61,449 bases of DNA from an uncultured Pseudoflavonifractor sp. (GTDB taxonomy: Bacteria; Bacillota; Clostridia; Oscillospirales; Oscillospiraceae): assembly GCF_944387805.1 (NCBI RefSeq), contig NZ_CALXGI010000014.1, positions 1-61,449 of the forward strand, in the 5' to 3' direction. Below are positions 54,913 to 61,449 of the stretch, one piece after another. The notes below the pieces were generated by a model, which saw only the letters and a list, made by a program, of their open reading frames with translations, was not told the DNA's origin and made no database searches. The position numbers and the translations under genes are program-made. Each line of letters starts with the position of its first letter. Within the stretch, counting starts at the first letter, position 1.

Positions 54913-55623
54913 ATGCCCGTTATGTCCTCTTCCCTCCCCTCCTCCGGCTCCAAGCGGCTGGACGTGCGCACCGTCGTCTGCACCGGTATGCTGTGTGCCA
55001 TCTCCTATGTGGTCATGTTCATCTCCAAGACCATCTTCGCTCCCCTCACCGTGGCCGGGTTCCTCACCTTCGATATGAAGGACGTGATCATCGCCATCGG
55101 CGGCTTTCTGTACGGCCCTCTCAACGCCCTGTGTATCTCCCTGGTCACCTCTGTTATTGAAATGTTCACTGTCAGCGAGACCGGCCCCATCGGCCTGCTG
55201 ATGAACGTGCTGTCCACCATTGCCTTTGCCTGCCCCGCCGCCTTCATCTACAAGCGCCGCCAGAAGCTCTCCGGCGCCGTGGCGGGCCTGCTTGCGGGCG
55301 GCGTTATGATGACCGGCGTCATGCTGCTGTGGAACTACCTCATCACTCCGCTGTACATGAATGTCCCCCGGGATGTGGTAGTGGCCATGCTGCCCACAGC
55401 CTTTCTCCCCTTTAACCTGGTCAAGGCCCTGATGAACGGCGCACTCACCATGCTGATCTACAAGCCCGTGGTCACCGCCCTGCGGAAGGCCCGCCTGGTC
55501 CCCGAGCACGAGAGCTCCAGTCAGGCGGCCCACAAGCGCAACACCATCGGCGTTACCATTGTGGCTGTTATCCTGCTGGCCACCGCCGTACTGCTGGGCC
55601 TGGTCCTGGCTGATATCATCTGA
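54913..55623 (+). CDS. ribU: Riboflavin ECF transporter substrate-binding protein RibU
   Basis: 236 residues from MPVMSSSLPSSG (AGGAG 10 bases upstream). Five to six membrane helices of the ECF S-component type; the segments ISKTIFAPLTVAGFLTFDMKDVII and GGFLYGPLNALCISLVTSVIE are typical of RibU. A last helix (about 212-232) lies in a C-terminal extension. It binds riboflavin and works with the shared EcfAA'T module encoded elsewhere. The FMN riboswitch in its leader confirms the substrate. Confidence 0.95.
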   Translation: MPVMSSSLPSSGSKRLDVRTVVCTGMLCAISYVVMFISKTIFAPLTVAGFLTFDMKDVIIAIGGFLYGPLNALCISLVTSVIEMFTVSETGPIGLLMNVLSTIAFACPAAFIYKRRQKLSGAVAGLLAGGVMMTGVMLLWNYLITPLYMNVPRDVVVAMLPTAFLPFNLVKALMNGALTMLIYKPVVTALRKARLVPEHESSSQAAHKRNTIGVTIVAVILLATAVLLGLVLADII

Positions 55624-55641
55624 GTGTTCTTCCCTGCCGCT

Positions 55642-55677
55642 GCCCCGCCCGGTCTTTTCTCCGGGCGGGGCATTTTT
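55642..55677 (+). terminator. ribU terminator
   Basis: GCCCCGCCCGG (55642-55652) pairs with CCGGGCGGGGC (55661-55671), followed by ATTTTTA. Confidence 0.92.
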
Positions 55678-55701
55678 ATTGTTAAATTATAGAACATAAG
55701 T

Positions 55702-55730
55702 TTGACTTTTCCCATCCCGGATATTATACT
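55702..55730 (+). promoter_or_regulatory. dinB promoter
   Basis: TTGACT (55702-55707), 17 bases, TATACT (55725-55730), about 40 bases before the start at 55772. No clear LexA box seen. Confidence 0.75.
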
Positions 55731-55771
55731 GTTGTTGAACAATGCGTCACGAAAAAGGAGGGCGGCACGCT

Positions 55772-57016
55772 ATGGACCGGACCATACTCCACTGTGACCT
55801 CAACAGCTTCTACGCCTCGGTGGAGCTGCTCTCCCTGCCTGAGCTTCGGGAGAGCGGGAAGCCGGTGGCCGTATGCGGCGACCCTGACTCCCGCCACGGC
55901 ATTGTCCTGGCCAAGAACGAGCCCGCCAAGGCCATGGGGGTCAAAACTGCCGAGACCATCTGGCAGGCCCGGCGGAAGTGTCCCGATCTGGTGCTCCTCC
56001 CCGCCCACCGGGATCAGTACCGGAAGTACTCCCGCATTGTCAACGCCATCTACGACCGGTTCACCGACCTGGTGGAGCCCTTCTCCATTGACGAGAGCTG
56101 GCTGGACATCACCGGCTCCATGCACCTGTGGGGCGGAGACGGCAAGGCCATTGCCGACCGTATCCGGGAGACGGTGAAGGCGGAGACCGGTTTAACCGTG
56201 TCGGTGGGGGTGTCCTTCAATAAGGTCTTTGCCAAGATGGGCAGCGACTACAAAAAGCCGGACGCCACCACGGTGATTACCCGGGAAAACTTCCGCCAGC
56301 TCCTCTGGCCCCTGCCGGTGACCGACCTGCTCTTTGTGGGCGGCGCGGCGGCCAAGGTGCTCCGCAGCTACGGCGTCCAGACCATCGGGGACCTGGCCCG
56401 GTTTGACCCCCAGGCCCTGGTGTCCATTCTGGGCAAGCAGGGCGCCGCCCTCCACAGCTACGCCGCCGGAACGGAGCACGATCCGGTGGTTCCCGCCCGG
56501 GACCTGCCGCCCCCCAAGTCAGTGGGCAGCGGCCTCACTTTCCGGCGCAACCTGCTGGGCCTGGAGGATGTGCGCACCGGGCTCTCCGCCCTGTCCGACG
56601 AGGTGGCCGCCCGGCTGCGGCGGCACGGCCTCAAGTGCACCACCGTGCAGGTCACCATCCGGGACCCCAGCTTTCGGGACATCTGCCGCCAGAAGCGGCT
56701 CCCCGCCCCCACCTATGTGTCCCGGGACATTGCCGACGCCGCGCTGGAGCTGCTGCTCTCCGCCTGGAACCTGAAGCTGCCTATCCGGGCCCTCACCGTC
56801 ACCGGCCAGAACCTGGTGGACGAGGATGATGCCGGAGAGCAGCTGGATCTCTTTGCCGCCGGCGCCGCCCCCCACCGGGACAAGCTGGAGCGGCTGGAAC
56901 GGGCCATGGACAAGATTCGGGACAAGTACGGCGGCGGAGCCATCACCTTTGCCTCCGCCGTCCGGGGTGAACAAGGCGGCACACAGCGCCAGGACGACGT
57001 ACCCCCGGTGGACTGA
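55772..57016 (+). CDS. dinB: DNA polymerase IV (Y family)
   Basis: 414 residues from MDRTILHCDLNSFYASVE (GGAGGG upstream). Metal-binding Asp in HCDLNSFYASVE and Asp-Glu in FSIDESWLDIT give the Y-family active site. The thumb helix-hairpin-helix and little finger follow, and the C-terminus carries QLDLF (about 358-362), the beta-clamp binding motif, before a short tail. It performs error-prone translesion synthesis. It has its own promoter and terminator. Confidence 0.95.
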   Translation: MDRTILHCDLNSFYASVELLSLPELRESGKPVAVCGDPDSRHGIVLAKNEPAKAMGVKTAETIWQARRKCPDLVLLPAHRDQYRKYSRIVNAIYDRFTDLVEPFSIDESWLDITGSMHLWGGDGKAIADRIRETVKAETGLTVSVGVSFNKVFAKMGSDYKKPDATTVITRENFRQLLWPLPVTDLLFVGGAAAKVLRSYGVQTIGDLARFDPQALVSILGKQGAALHSYAAGTEHDPVVPARDLPPPKSVGSGLTFRRNLLGLEDVRTGLSALSDEVAARLRRHGLKCTTVQVTIRDPSFRDICRQKRLPAPTYVSRDIADAALELLLSAWNLKLPIRALTVTGQNLVDEDDAGEQLDLFAAGAAPHRDKLERLERAMDKIRDKYGGGAITFASAVRGEQGGTQRQDDVPPVD

Positions 57017-57020
57017 GCAG

Positions 57021-57060
57021 AAAAAATCCCGTCTGTACAGCTGTACAGACGGGATTTTCT
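57021..57060. terminator. Bidirectional terminator between dinB and DUF362 genes
   Basis: A perfect 36-base palindrome (57023-57058; half-site AAAATCCCGTCTGTACAG) has A and T runs at both ends, so it serves both convergent genes. Confidence 0.92.
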
Positions 57061-57062
57061 TT

Positions 57063-58193
57063 TTACTTCACGGTGATCAGCTCATAAGAGCGGGTGCCCA
57101 GGCCGATTTTCTCAGCGTGCTCCAGGCAAGCCCTCCACTCGGAGTCAGGCTCCAGGTTCTTGAAGTGGTCGTGGTGGTCGCAGAAGCCGGGGGCGTGCAT
57201 CTTCTCGTCCAGCTCAGAGCCGGGCAGGGGCTCCTGCCGCAGGCAGGCGTCAGCGCAGGCCTGGTCCAGGGCCACCGGGTCAAAGGAGGCAAACATGCCC
57301 AGGTCGGGCAGCACGGGCACATCGTTGCCGCCGTAACAGTCGCACAGTGGGGACACATCGATGACCAGGCTGATATGGAAGCTGGGCCGGCCGTCCACCA
57401 CCGCCTTGGCGTACTCGGCCATCTTGCAGTCCAGGATGGTATTGGTATTGCTCTCCGGGTTGGAGATGGCGTCGAAGTTGCAGGCGCCCAGGCAGCGGCC
57501 GCAGCCCACGCAGCGGTCGTGGTCGATGCGGGCCTTGCCGCCGGCGCCGTCAAAGAAGATGGCGTCCTGGCCGCAGCTCTTGGCGCAGGCGTGGCACCTG
57601 CGGCACTTGTCCTCGTCCACCACCGGCTTGCCGGCGTTGTGCTGCTCCATTTTGCCTGCACGGCTGCCGCAGCCCATGCCGATATTCTTCAGCGCGCCGC
57701 CAAAGCCGGTGGCCTCGTGGCCCTTGAAGTGGCTCAGGCTGATGAATACATCCGCGTCCATAATGGCGCGGCCAATCTTGGCCTCCTTCACATACTCGCC
57801 GCCCACCACGGGGACGGCCACGTCGTCAGTGCCCTTCACGCCGTCGCCGATGATGACATGGCAGCCGGTGGTGAAGGGGCTGAAGCCGTTGGTATAGGCG
57901 GCGTTCAGGTGGTCGTAGGCGTTCTTCCGCAGGCCGGGATACAGAGTGTTGCAGTCGGTGAGAAAGGGCATGCCGCCCAGCTCCTTCACCACGTCGGCCA
58001 CCACCTTGGCCCAGTTGGGCCGCAGATACGCCATGTTGCCCGGCTCACCAAAGTGCATCTTGATGGCCACCAGCTTCTTCTCAAAGTCGATGTCCCCAAT
58101 GCCGGCAGTGCGGATCAGCCTTTCCAGCTTGGCCAGCTGATTCTGGCCGGGCTTCGTGCGCATGGTGGTGAAATATACTTTTGCCTTCTCCAT
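57063..58193 (-). CDS. DUF362 iron-sulfur protein
   Basis: 376 residues from MEKAKVYFTTMR (AGGAG 8 bases upstream of ATG 58193; a GTG directly precedes it). DUF362 region at the N-terminus (FGEPGNMAYLRPNW, FISLSHFKGHEATGFGGALKN), then two 4Fe-4S motifs, CRRCHACAKSC (about 199-209) and CVGCGRCLGAC (about 229-239), then the DUF362 remainder. Likely a cytosolic electron-transfer or metal-handling protein. It follows dnaX-ybaB on the same strand, where recR is often found. Confidence 0.88.
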   Translation of the reverse strand: MEKAKVYFTTMRTKPGQNQLAKLERLIRTAGIGDIDFEKKLVAIKMHFGEPGNMAYLRPNWAKVVADVVKELGGMPFLTDCNTLYPGLRKNAYDHLNAAYTNGFSPFTTGCHVIIGDGVKGTDDVAVPVVGGEYVKEAKIGRAIMDADVFISLSHFKGHEATGFGGALKNIGMGCGSRAGKMEQHNAGKPVVDEDKCRRCHACAKSCGQDAIFFDGAGGKARIDHDRCVGCGRCLGACNFDAISNPESNTNTILDCKMAEYAKAVVDGRPSFHISLVIDVSPLCDCYGGNDVPVLPDLGMFASFDPVALDQACADACLRQEPLPGSELDEKMHAPGFCDHHDHFKNLEPDSEWRACLEHAEKIGLGTRSYELITVK

Positions 58194-58329
58194 CACAATC
58201 TCTCCTTTGTATGCTCTCAGGTTTTGGGGCGCTCCGTTTCCCGCTCAGCGCCGGCCGCTTCATGTTTATACGCCTTCTAATGGGACGGAGGAGACAGGGC
58301 CGCCCCCGTCTCCTCCGTATGGCTCGGAT

Positions 58330-58677
58330 TTAGAACGGCAGGTTCAGTCCGCCGGTAATCTGACGCATATTGTTTGCCATGTCGGTCTCCGCGCTGCGGA
58401 GGGCCTCGTTCACGGCGGCCACAATCATGTCCTGGAGCATCTCCACGTCCTCCGGGTCCACCGCCTCGGGGTCAATGGTCAGAGACACCAGCTCCCGCTT
58501 GCCGGTGACTGTGGCGGAAACCACGCCGCCGCCGGCCTGGGCGCTGTACTCCTTGGCCTCCAGCTCAGCCTGCATCTTCTGCATGTTCTCCTGCATCTTC
58601 TGGGCCTGCTTGATCATATTCATATTGATGCCGCCGCCCATTCCGCCCATTCCGGGGCGTCCAAAGCCTTTCGCCAT
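58330..58677 (-). CDS. ybaB: YbaB/EbfC nucleoid-associated protein
   Basis: 115 residues with a Gly/Met-rich start (MAKGFGRPGMGGMGGG), then the conserved helix NMIKQAQKMQENMQKMQAEL and the ending NEALRSAETDMANNMRQITGGL. It is a small dimeric DNA-binding protein. AGGAG precedes the ATG. It lies 41 bases downstream of dnaX, the common bacterial order. Confidence 0.95.
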   Translation of the reverse strand: MAKGFGRPGMGGMGGGINMNMIKQAQKMQENMQKMQAELEAKEYSAQAGGGVVSATVTGKRELVSLTIDPEAVDPEDVEMLQDMIVAAVNEALRSAETDMANNMRQITGGLNLPF

Positions 58678-58718
58678 GGTTCATTCTCCTTTCAGCCCGC
58701 CCTCCGGGACGGAATCTG

Positions 58719-60539
58719 TTATTTGATGATGATATTGTCAAACTGCTGCCCAAAGGCCAGCAGGTCGTCCAGCTTATCGTGGTCCGGAGCAGATTGCGCC
58801 GGGGCCGGGCTCAGCGGAGGGGCCTGTCCCACCGTCACGGTCACCCGCATCTGGCATCCCAGCCGTGCCGAAGCCGCCTGTGCCACCACACTCAGAATGC
58901 CCGGCTTGTTGATCATGGACCGGGTAAAGTCGCTCTCCGCGTACAGAGTGAGCATGTTTCCTTCCGCCCTGCCCTGCACCATGGACGGGTTGGCCAAAAA
59001 GGTATACTCCCCCATCGGGATGCGGCCCTTCAAGGAGGCTGCCAGTTCAGGCCAGAAATCGCCCGTCGGGGCGGCCTGATGGACTGCCGGGGCTTCCTGC
59101 ACCGTGCCGCCCCTGGCCTGTCCGCTCTGCTGCGGCGCCGGCCGAGAATCCGCCGGATGGGCCGGCTCCGCCGTCTGCCGGGGCTGGGCCGCCGGCCTGA
59201 CAGGCACCGTCTCATCCGCAGGGTTCACCCGCTCTCCCGGCTCATCGGGCAGGGGCGGACGCTCTTCCTCCCAGGGTGGACGGTCCTCACTCCGGGCGGG
59301 CGCCGTCTGTCTCAGCTCCCGCTGCGCCGCTGGAGCGGGAGCCTGATGCACCGGTTGTGCCGGTGAGCTCTGAACTTGCCGGACAGAGACGTCTCCCCCT
59401 GCCAGCTGCTCCTCCAGACGGGTCAGCCGGGCATTCAGCCCCGCCGGGCTGGGGTCCAGGGTCTCGTCGCACAAACGGATCAGGCACAGCTCCGCGTCAG
59501 TCCGCCGGTTGCCGCTGCGGGACAGGTCGGCGCTGGTGGCCTGGAGCTGAGTCAAAACCTGAGCCAATCGGGCCGGGGTAAACAGCTGGTCCAGGCCGCG
59601 GAGGGTGGCCTCGTCATATCCTCCCGTCAGCAGGGCGGCGCCGCTCTGAGGGGCGGTCTTGCGGATCAGCAGGTCCCGGGCCAGAGCGGACAGCTCATTC
59701 AGCAGGCTGCCCACGTCTTTTCCGGCTCCATACAGCCGGGCCATGGTCTCCAGCGCCCCGGCAGTCTCCCCTCTGGCAATCTGCTCCATCAGGGCGGCGG
59801 TTTCCAGGTTGCCCGCCAGGCCCAGCGCAGAGAGCACCTCCGCCTCGCCGATGGTGCCCGAGGGGTTGACGCATTGGTCCAGCAGGGACAGGGCGTCCCG
59901 CAGGCCGCCGTCCGCCAGCCGGGCCAGCAGGGCGGCGCCCTCTGCCGTGAGGTTGATACCCTCCTGCTCCGCCACATAGTTCAGCCGCCGGGCGATATCT
60001 CCAGGCAGAATCCGCTTGAAGGCAAACTGCTGGCACCGGGACTTGATGGTGGCCGGCACCTTGTGCAGCTCAGTGGTGGCCAGGATGAACATCAGATGCT
60101 CCGGCGGCTCCTCCAGAATTTTCAAGAGTGCATTAAATGCGGCGGTGGAGAGCATATGGACCTCATCCACAATATATACCCGCTTGCGGACCGCTGCGGG
60201 GGTGTATACCGCCTCGTCCCGCAGGGCGCGGACCTGGTCTACGCCGTTGTTGGAGGCGGCATCCAGTTCCAGTACGTCCAGAATGGAACCGTTCTCAATG
60301 CCCAGGCAGGAGGCGCACTGGTTGCAGGGGTTGCCGTCCACCGGGTGCTCGCAGTTGACCGCCCTGGCCAGGATTTTGGCGCAGGTGGTCTTTCCGGTCC
60401 CCCTGGTGCCGGTGAAGAGGTAGGCATGGGACAGCCGGCCTGTGGCCACCTGCCGTTTGAGGGTATCGGTAATATGGCTCTGGCCTACCACATCATCAAA
60501 TGTCTTAGGCCGCCACTTGCGGTAGAGCGCCTGATACAT
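58719..60539 (-). CDS. dnaX: DNA polymerase III subunits gamma and tau
   Basis: 606 residues from MYQALYRKWRPKTFDDVVGQ; the longer frame to 60719 runs into the SRP RNA region. Walker A GTRGTGKTT, the zinc-binding Cys set CEHPVDGNPCNQCASC, Walker B VYIVDEVHML and the sensor ATTELHKVPATIKSRCQQF identify the clamp-loader AAA+ domain. A Pro/Ala-rich linker (about 430-545) precedes a C-terminal tau region. No evident slippery heptamer for a short gamma form was noticed. It is preceded by the SRP RNA and its terminator. Confidence 0.96.
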   Translation of the reverse strand: MYQALYRKWRPKTFDDVVGQSHITDTLKRQVATGRLSHAYLFTGTRGTGKTTCAKILARAVNCEHPVDGNPCNQCASCLGIENGSILDVLELDAASNNGVDQVRALRDEAVYTPAAVRKRVYIVDEVHMLSTAAFNALLKILEEPPEHLMFILATTELHKVPATIKSRCQQFAFKRILPGDIARRLNYVAEQEGINLTAEGAALLARLADGGLRDALSLLDQCVNPSGTIGEAEVLSALGLAGNLETAALMEQIARGETAGALETMARLYGAGKDVGSLLNELSALARDLLIRKTAPQSGAALLTGGYDEATLRGLDQLFTPARLAQVLTQLQATSADLSRSGNRRTDAELCLIRLCDETLDPSPAGLNARLTRLEEQLAGGDVSVRQVQSSPAQPVHQAPAPAAQRELRQTAPARSEDRPPWEEERPPLPDEPGERVNPADETVPVRPAAQPRQTAEPAHPADSRPAPQQSGQARGGTVQEAPAVHQAAPTGDFWPELAASLKGRIPMGEYTFLANPSMVQGRAEGNMLTLYAESDFTRSMINKPGILSVVAQAASARLGCQMRVTVTVGQAPPLSPAPAQSAPDHDKLDDLLAFGQQFDNIIIK

Positions 60540-60570
60540 GTTCCTCACACCCCTTCTGCTTTTTGGAGAT

Positions 60571-60609
60571 AAAAAAAGAGAGCGAGCGAGCCAAGTCGCT
60601 TCGCTCTCC
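60571..60609 (-). terminator. SRP RNA terminator
   Basis: Minus-strand stem GAGAGCGAAGCG / CGCTCGCTCTC with seven T's after it, between the SRP RNA and dnaX. Read-through probably supplies part of dnaX expression. Confidence 0.82.
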
Positions 60610-60634
60610 GCACTGCCTTCCACATCCGGCAAAA

Positions 60635-60913
60635 GGCAAGGCCGCACACCGGCCTTTGAAGTCTCTGCTATGCCCGTAACCCTTACAGCCAGCTCGGAAA
60701 CGGGAATTCCGCGGCACACGAGGCATTCCGTTTAGTGCTGCTCGGTTCCCCGCCTGACACGGTTCGCGGGGCCCCGTTGCGCGGGACCGATTCCTCATCG
60801 CCGCTTATAAGGAGCAGACGGCACAGCAGAGATCCGGGGGCCGGGATTCATCCCCGCTGTAGCGGATTGCGGGTACAGGGCACCGCTATCTCCCCGACTA
60901 GTGCGGCCTTGCC
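60635..60913 (-). ncRNA. ffs: Signal recognition particle RNA, large Firmicutes type
   Basis: About 279 bases, closed by the terminal stem GGCAAGGCCGCAC / GTGCGGCCTTGCC. The Alu-domain signature GGTGCCCTGTACCCGCAATC appears near the 5' end. The Ffh-binding domain IV reads GTGTCAGGCGGGGAACC followed by GAGCAGCACTAA, where the GGGAAC-type loop and AGCAGC are diagnostic. Location upstream of dnaX is the standard Firmicutes order. Confidence 0.93.
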
Positions 60914-60961
60914 TCAGGCCGGACGGAGGCCGTCTGGTCATCGGAAGGCTGATACCGATTT

Positions 60962-60990
60962 ATCATACATCATTTTTCTCTATTTATCAA
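60962..60990 (-). promoter_or_regulatory. SRP RNA promoter
   Basis: Minus strand TTGATA (60985-60990), 17 bases, TATGAT (60962-60967), about 45 bases upstream of the mature 5' end. Confidence 0.8.
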
Positions 60991-61033
60991 TATCTGTGCT
61001 TCAAGTTTTTTGATTTGACAGAAAAAATTTTTC

Positions 61034-61061
61034 TTGCATTTTGTAAAAACCATGCTATAAT
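61034..61061 (+). promoter_or_regulatory. Promoter upstream of the tRNA-Ala region
   Basis: TTGCAT (61034-61039), 16 bases, TATAAT (61056-61061). It points toward the tRNA, with about 190 bases between. Confidence 0.65.
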
Positions 61062-61117
61062 AATATGCGTGTCTGTCAAAGCTTCTTTTCGGCAGGTTCT
61101 TTGATGAAGATTGGTAT

Positions 61118-61160
61118 GTTCTGCGTCTGTATGGACGCAGAACCCATAATTCTCGTTTTT
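61118..61160 (+). terminator. Hairpin in the tRNA leader
   Basis: GTTCTGCGTC (61118-61127) pairs with GACGCAGAAC (61134-61143), then CCATAATTCTCGTTTTT. It may end a short transcript of about 75-95 bases from the promoter at 61034, or be a leader processing site. Confidence 0.45.
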
Positions 61161-61255
61161 CATTGACCGTTTGTCTTTTGGAGCCTTCCGCTTAGAGATT
61201 GACATCTTAAAAATCCGCTTTTTCATAACCTTTTTGATTGAAAAACAGCCAATAT

Positions 61256-61331
61256 GGGCCTATAGCTCAGCTGGGAGAGCGTACGGTTCGCATCCGTAAG
61301 GTCGTCGGTTCGATCCCGATTAGGTCCACCA
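61256..61331 (+). tRNA. tRNA-Ala, anticodon CGC, CCA encoded
   Basis: 76 bases. The acceptor GGGCCTA/TAGGTCC includes the G3-U70 wobble, the AlaRS identity element. The anticodon stem TACGG/CCGTA encloses TTCGCAT, giving CGC (reads GCG). GGTTCGATC forms the T loop region and CCA is encoded. A terminator follows directly. A weak nearer promoter (TTGACA at 61199) may also be used. Confidence 0.96.
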
Positions 61332-61338
61332 AAAATGG

Positions 61339-61370
61339 AAATCGCCGTGGTTTTTACCACGGCGATTTTT
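61339..61370 (+). terminator. tRNA-Ala terminator
   Basis: AAATCGCCGTGGT / ACCACGGCGATTT with a 4-base TTTT loop and T's after it, 7 bases past the CCA. Confidence 0.92.
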
Positions 61371-61449
61371 CCGTTGCTTAAAGAACCACTGGGTCTGCCA
61401 GTGGATAAAGAGCTTATAGCTATGGACAAAAAAAGGACTCCCCGATAGA

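Noticed and set aside
60574..60605. GAGCGAGCGAG repeat as a possible short tandem repeat or CRISPR fragment
   Set aside because: It is one arm of the SRP RNA terminator hairpin followed by a T run; no spaced repeats occur.
60540..60719. Longer dnaX start at 60719
   Set aside because: The extension overlaps the SRP RNA and its terminator; MYQALYRKWRPK at 60539 is the conserved DnaX N-terminus.
61223..61429. 68-residue minus-strand frame containing a GPNRDRTDDLT stretch
   Set aside because: This is the well-known false protein read from the antisense of a tRNA; it covers tRNA-Ala and its terminator.

Overview
The window looks like chromosome from a Gram-positive, endospore-forming member of the Clostridia, most like gut Oscillospiraceae relatives (Flavonifractor/Lawsonibacter type). 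This is inferred from high GC (roughly 60 percent), spore genes (spoVT, sleB, a SpoIIQ-like M23 protein), several S-layer-homology (SLH) surface proteins, a large Firmicutes-type SRP RNA next to dnaX, and T-box, FMN and purine riboswitches. Species cannot be fixed from sequence alone. I see no prophage, insertion sequence or CRISPR array.

Layout: 1-0.7 kb, a truncated DUF1846 gene. 1-7.1 kb, a minus-strand operon tetR - adaptor - MacB-like ABC ATPase - permease - SLH protein. 7.3-13.4 kb, a SpoIIQ-like protein, a membrane-anchored GH3 enzyme with permuted domain order, and a divergent AgrA/AgrC-like two-component pair. 13.5-18.0 kb, a DUF4367 protein divergent from a sigma factor, an SLH/beta-propeller protein, and spoVT.

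18.3-36.9 kb is the most distinctive part. Seven minus-strand genes lie tightly spaced: FAD oxidoreductase, membrane transporter, HyuA-type hydantoinase/oxoprolinase, HExxH protein, a 3,329-residue SLH-anchored enzyme, D-lyxose/mannose-type isomerase and PfkB sugar kinase. A divergent RpiR regulator with a SIS domain sits across an unusually AT-rich spacer. The giant protein carries three near-identical copies of a lectin-like / Ig-like / five-bladed-propeller module, a fourth propeller and an SGNH sialate-O-acetylesterase-like domain. I read the locus as a candidate system that attacks an O-acetylated or modified glycan at the cell surface and feeds a released sugar to isomerase and kinase; this is inference.

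37-46.7 kb holds guaD behind a guanine-type purine riboswitch, sleB, two poorly characterised membrane or secreted proteins, a NagZ-like lipoprotein, and a T-box-controlled operon (SAM methyltransferase - alaS - DUF4250). 46.9-51.1 kb is a four-gene gliding-type (Gld-like) ABC operon.

51.3-61.4 kb is housekeeping: pepT, an alpha/beta hydrolase, a YpsA-like SLOG protein overlapping a DUF6506 gene, an FMN-riboswitch-controlled ribU, dinB, a DUF362 ferredoxin-like protein, ybaB, dnaX, the SRP RNA, and a tRNA-Ala(CGC) carrying the G3-U70 pair. Many genes end in clear hairpin terminators, listed separately.
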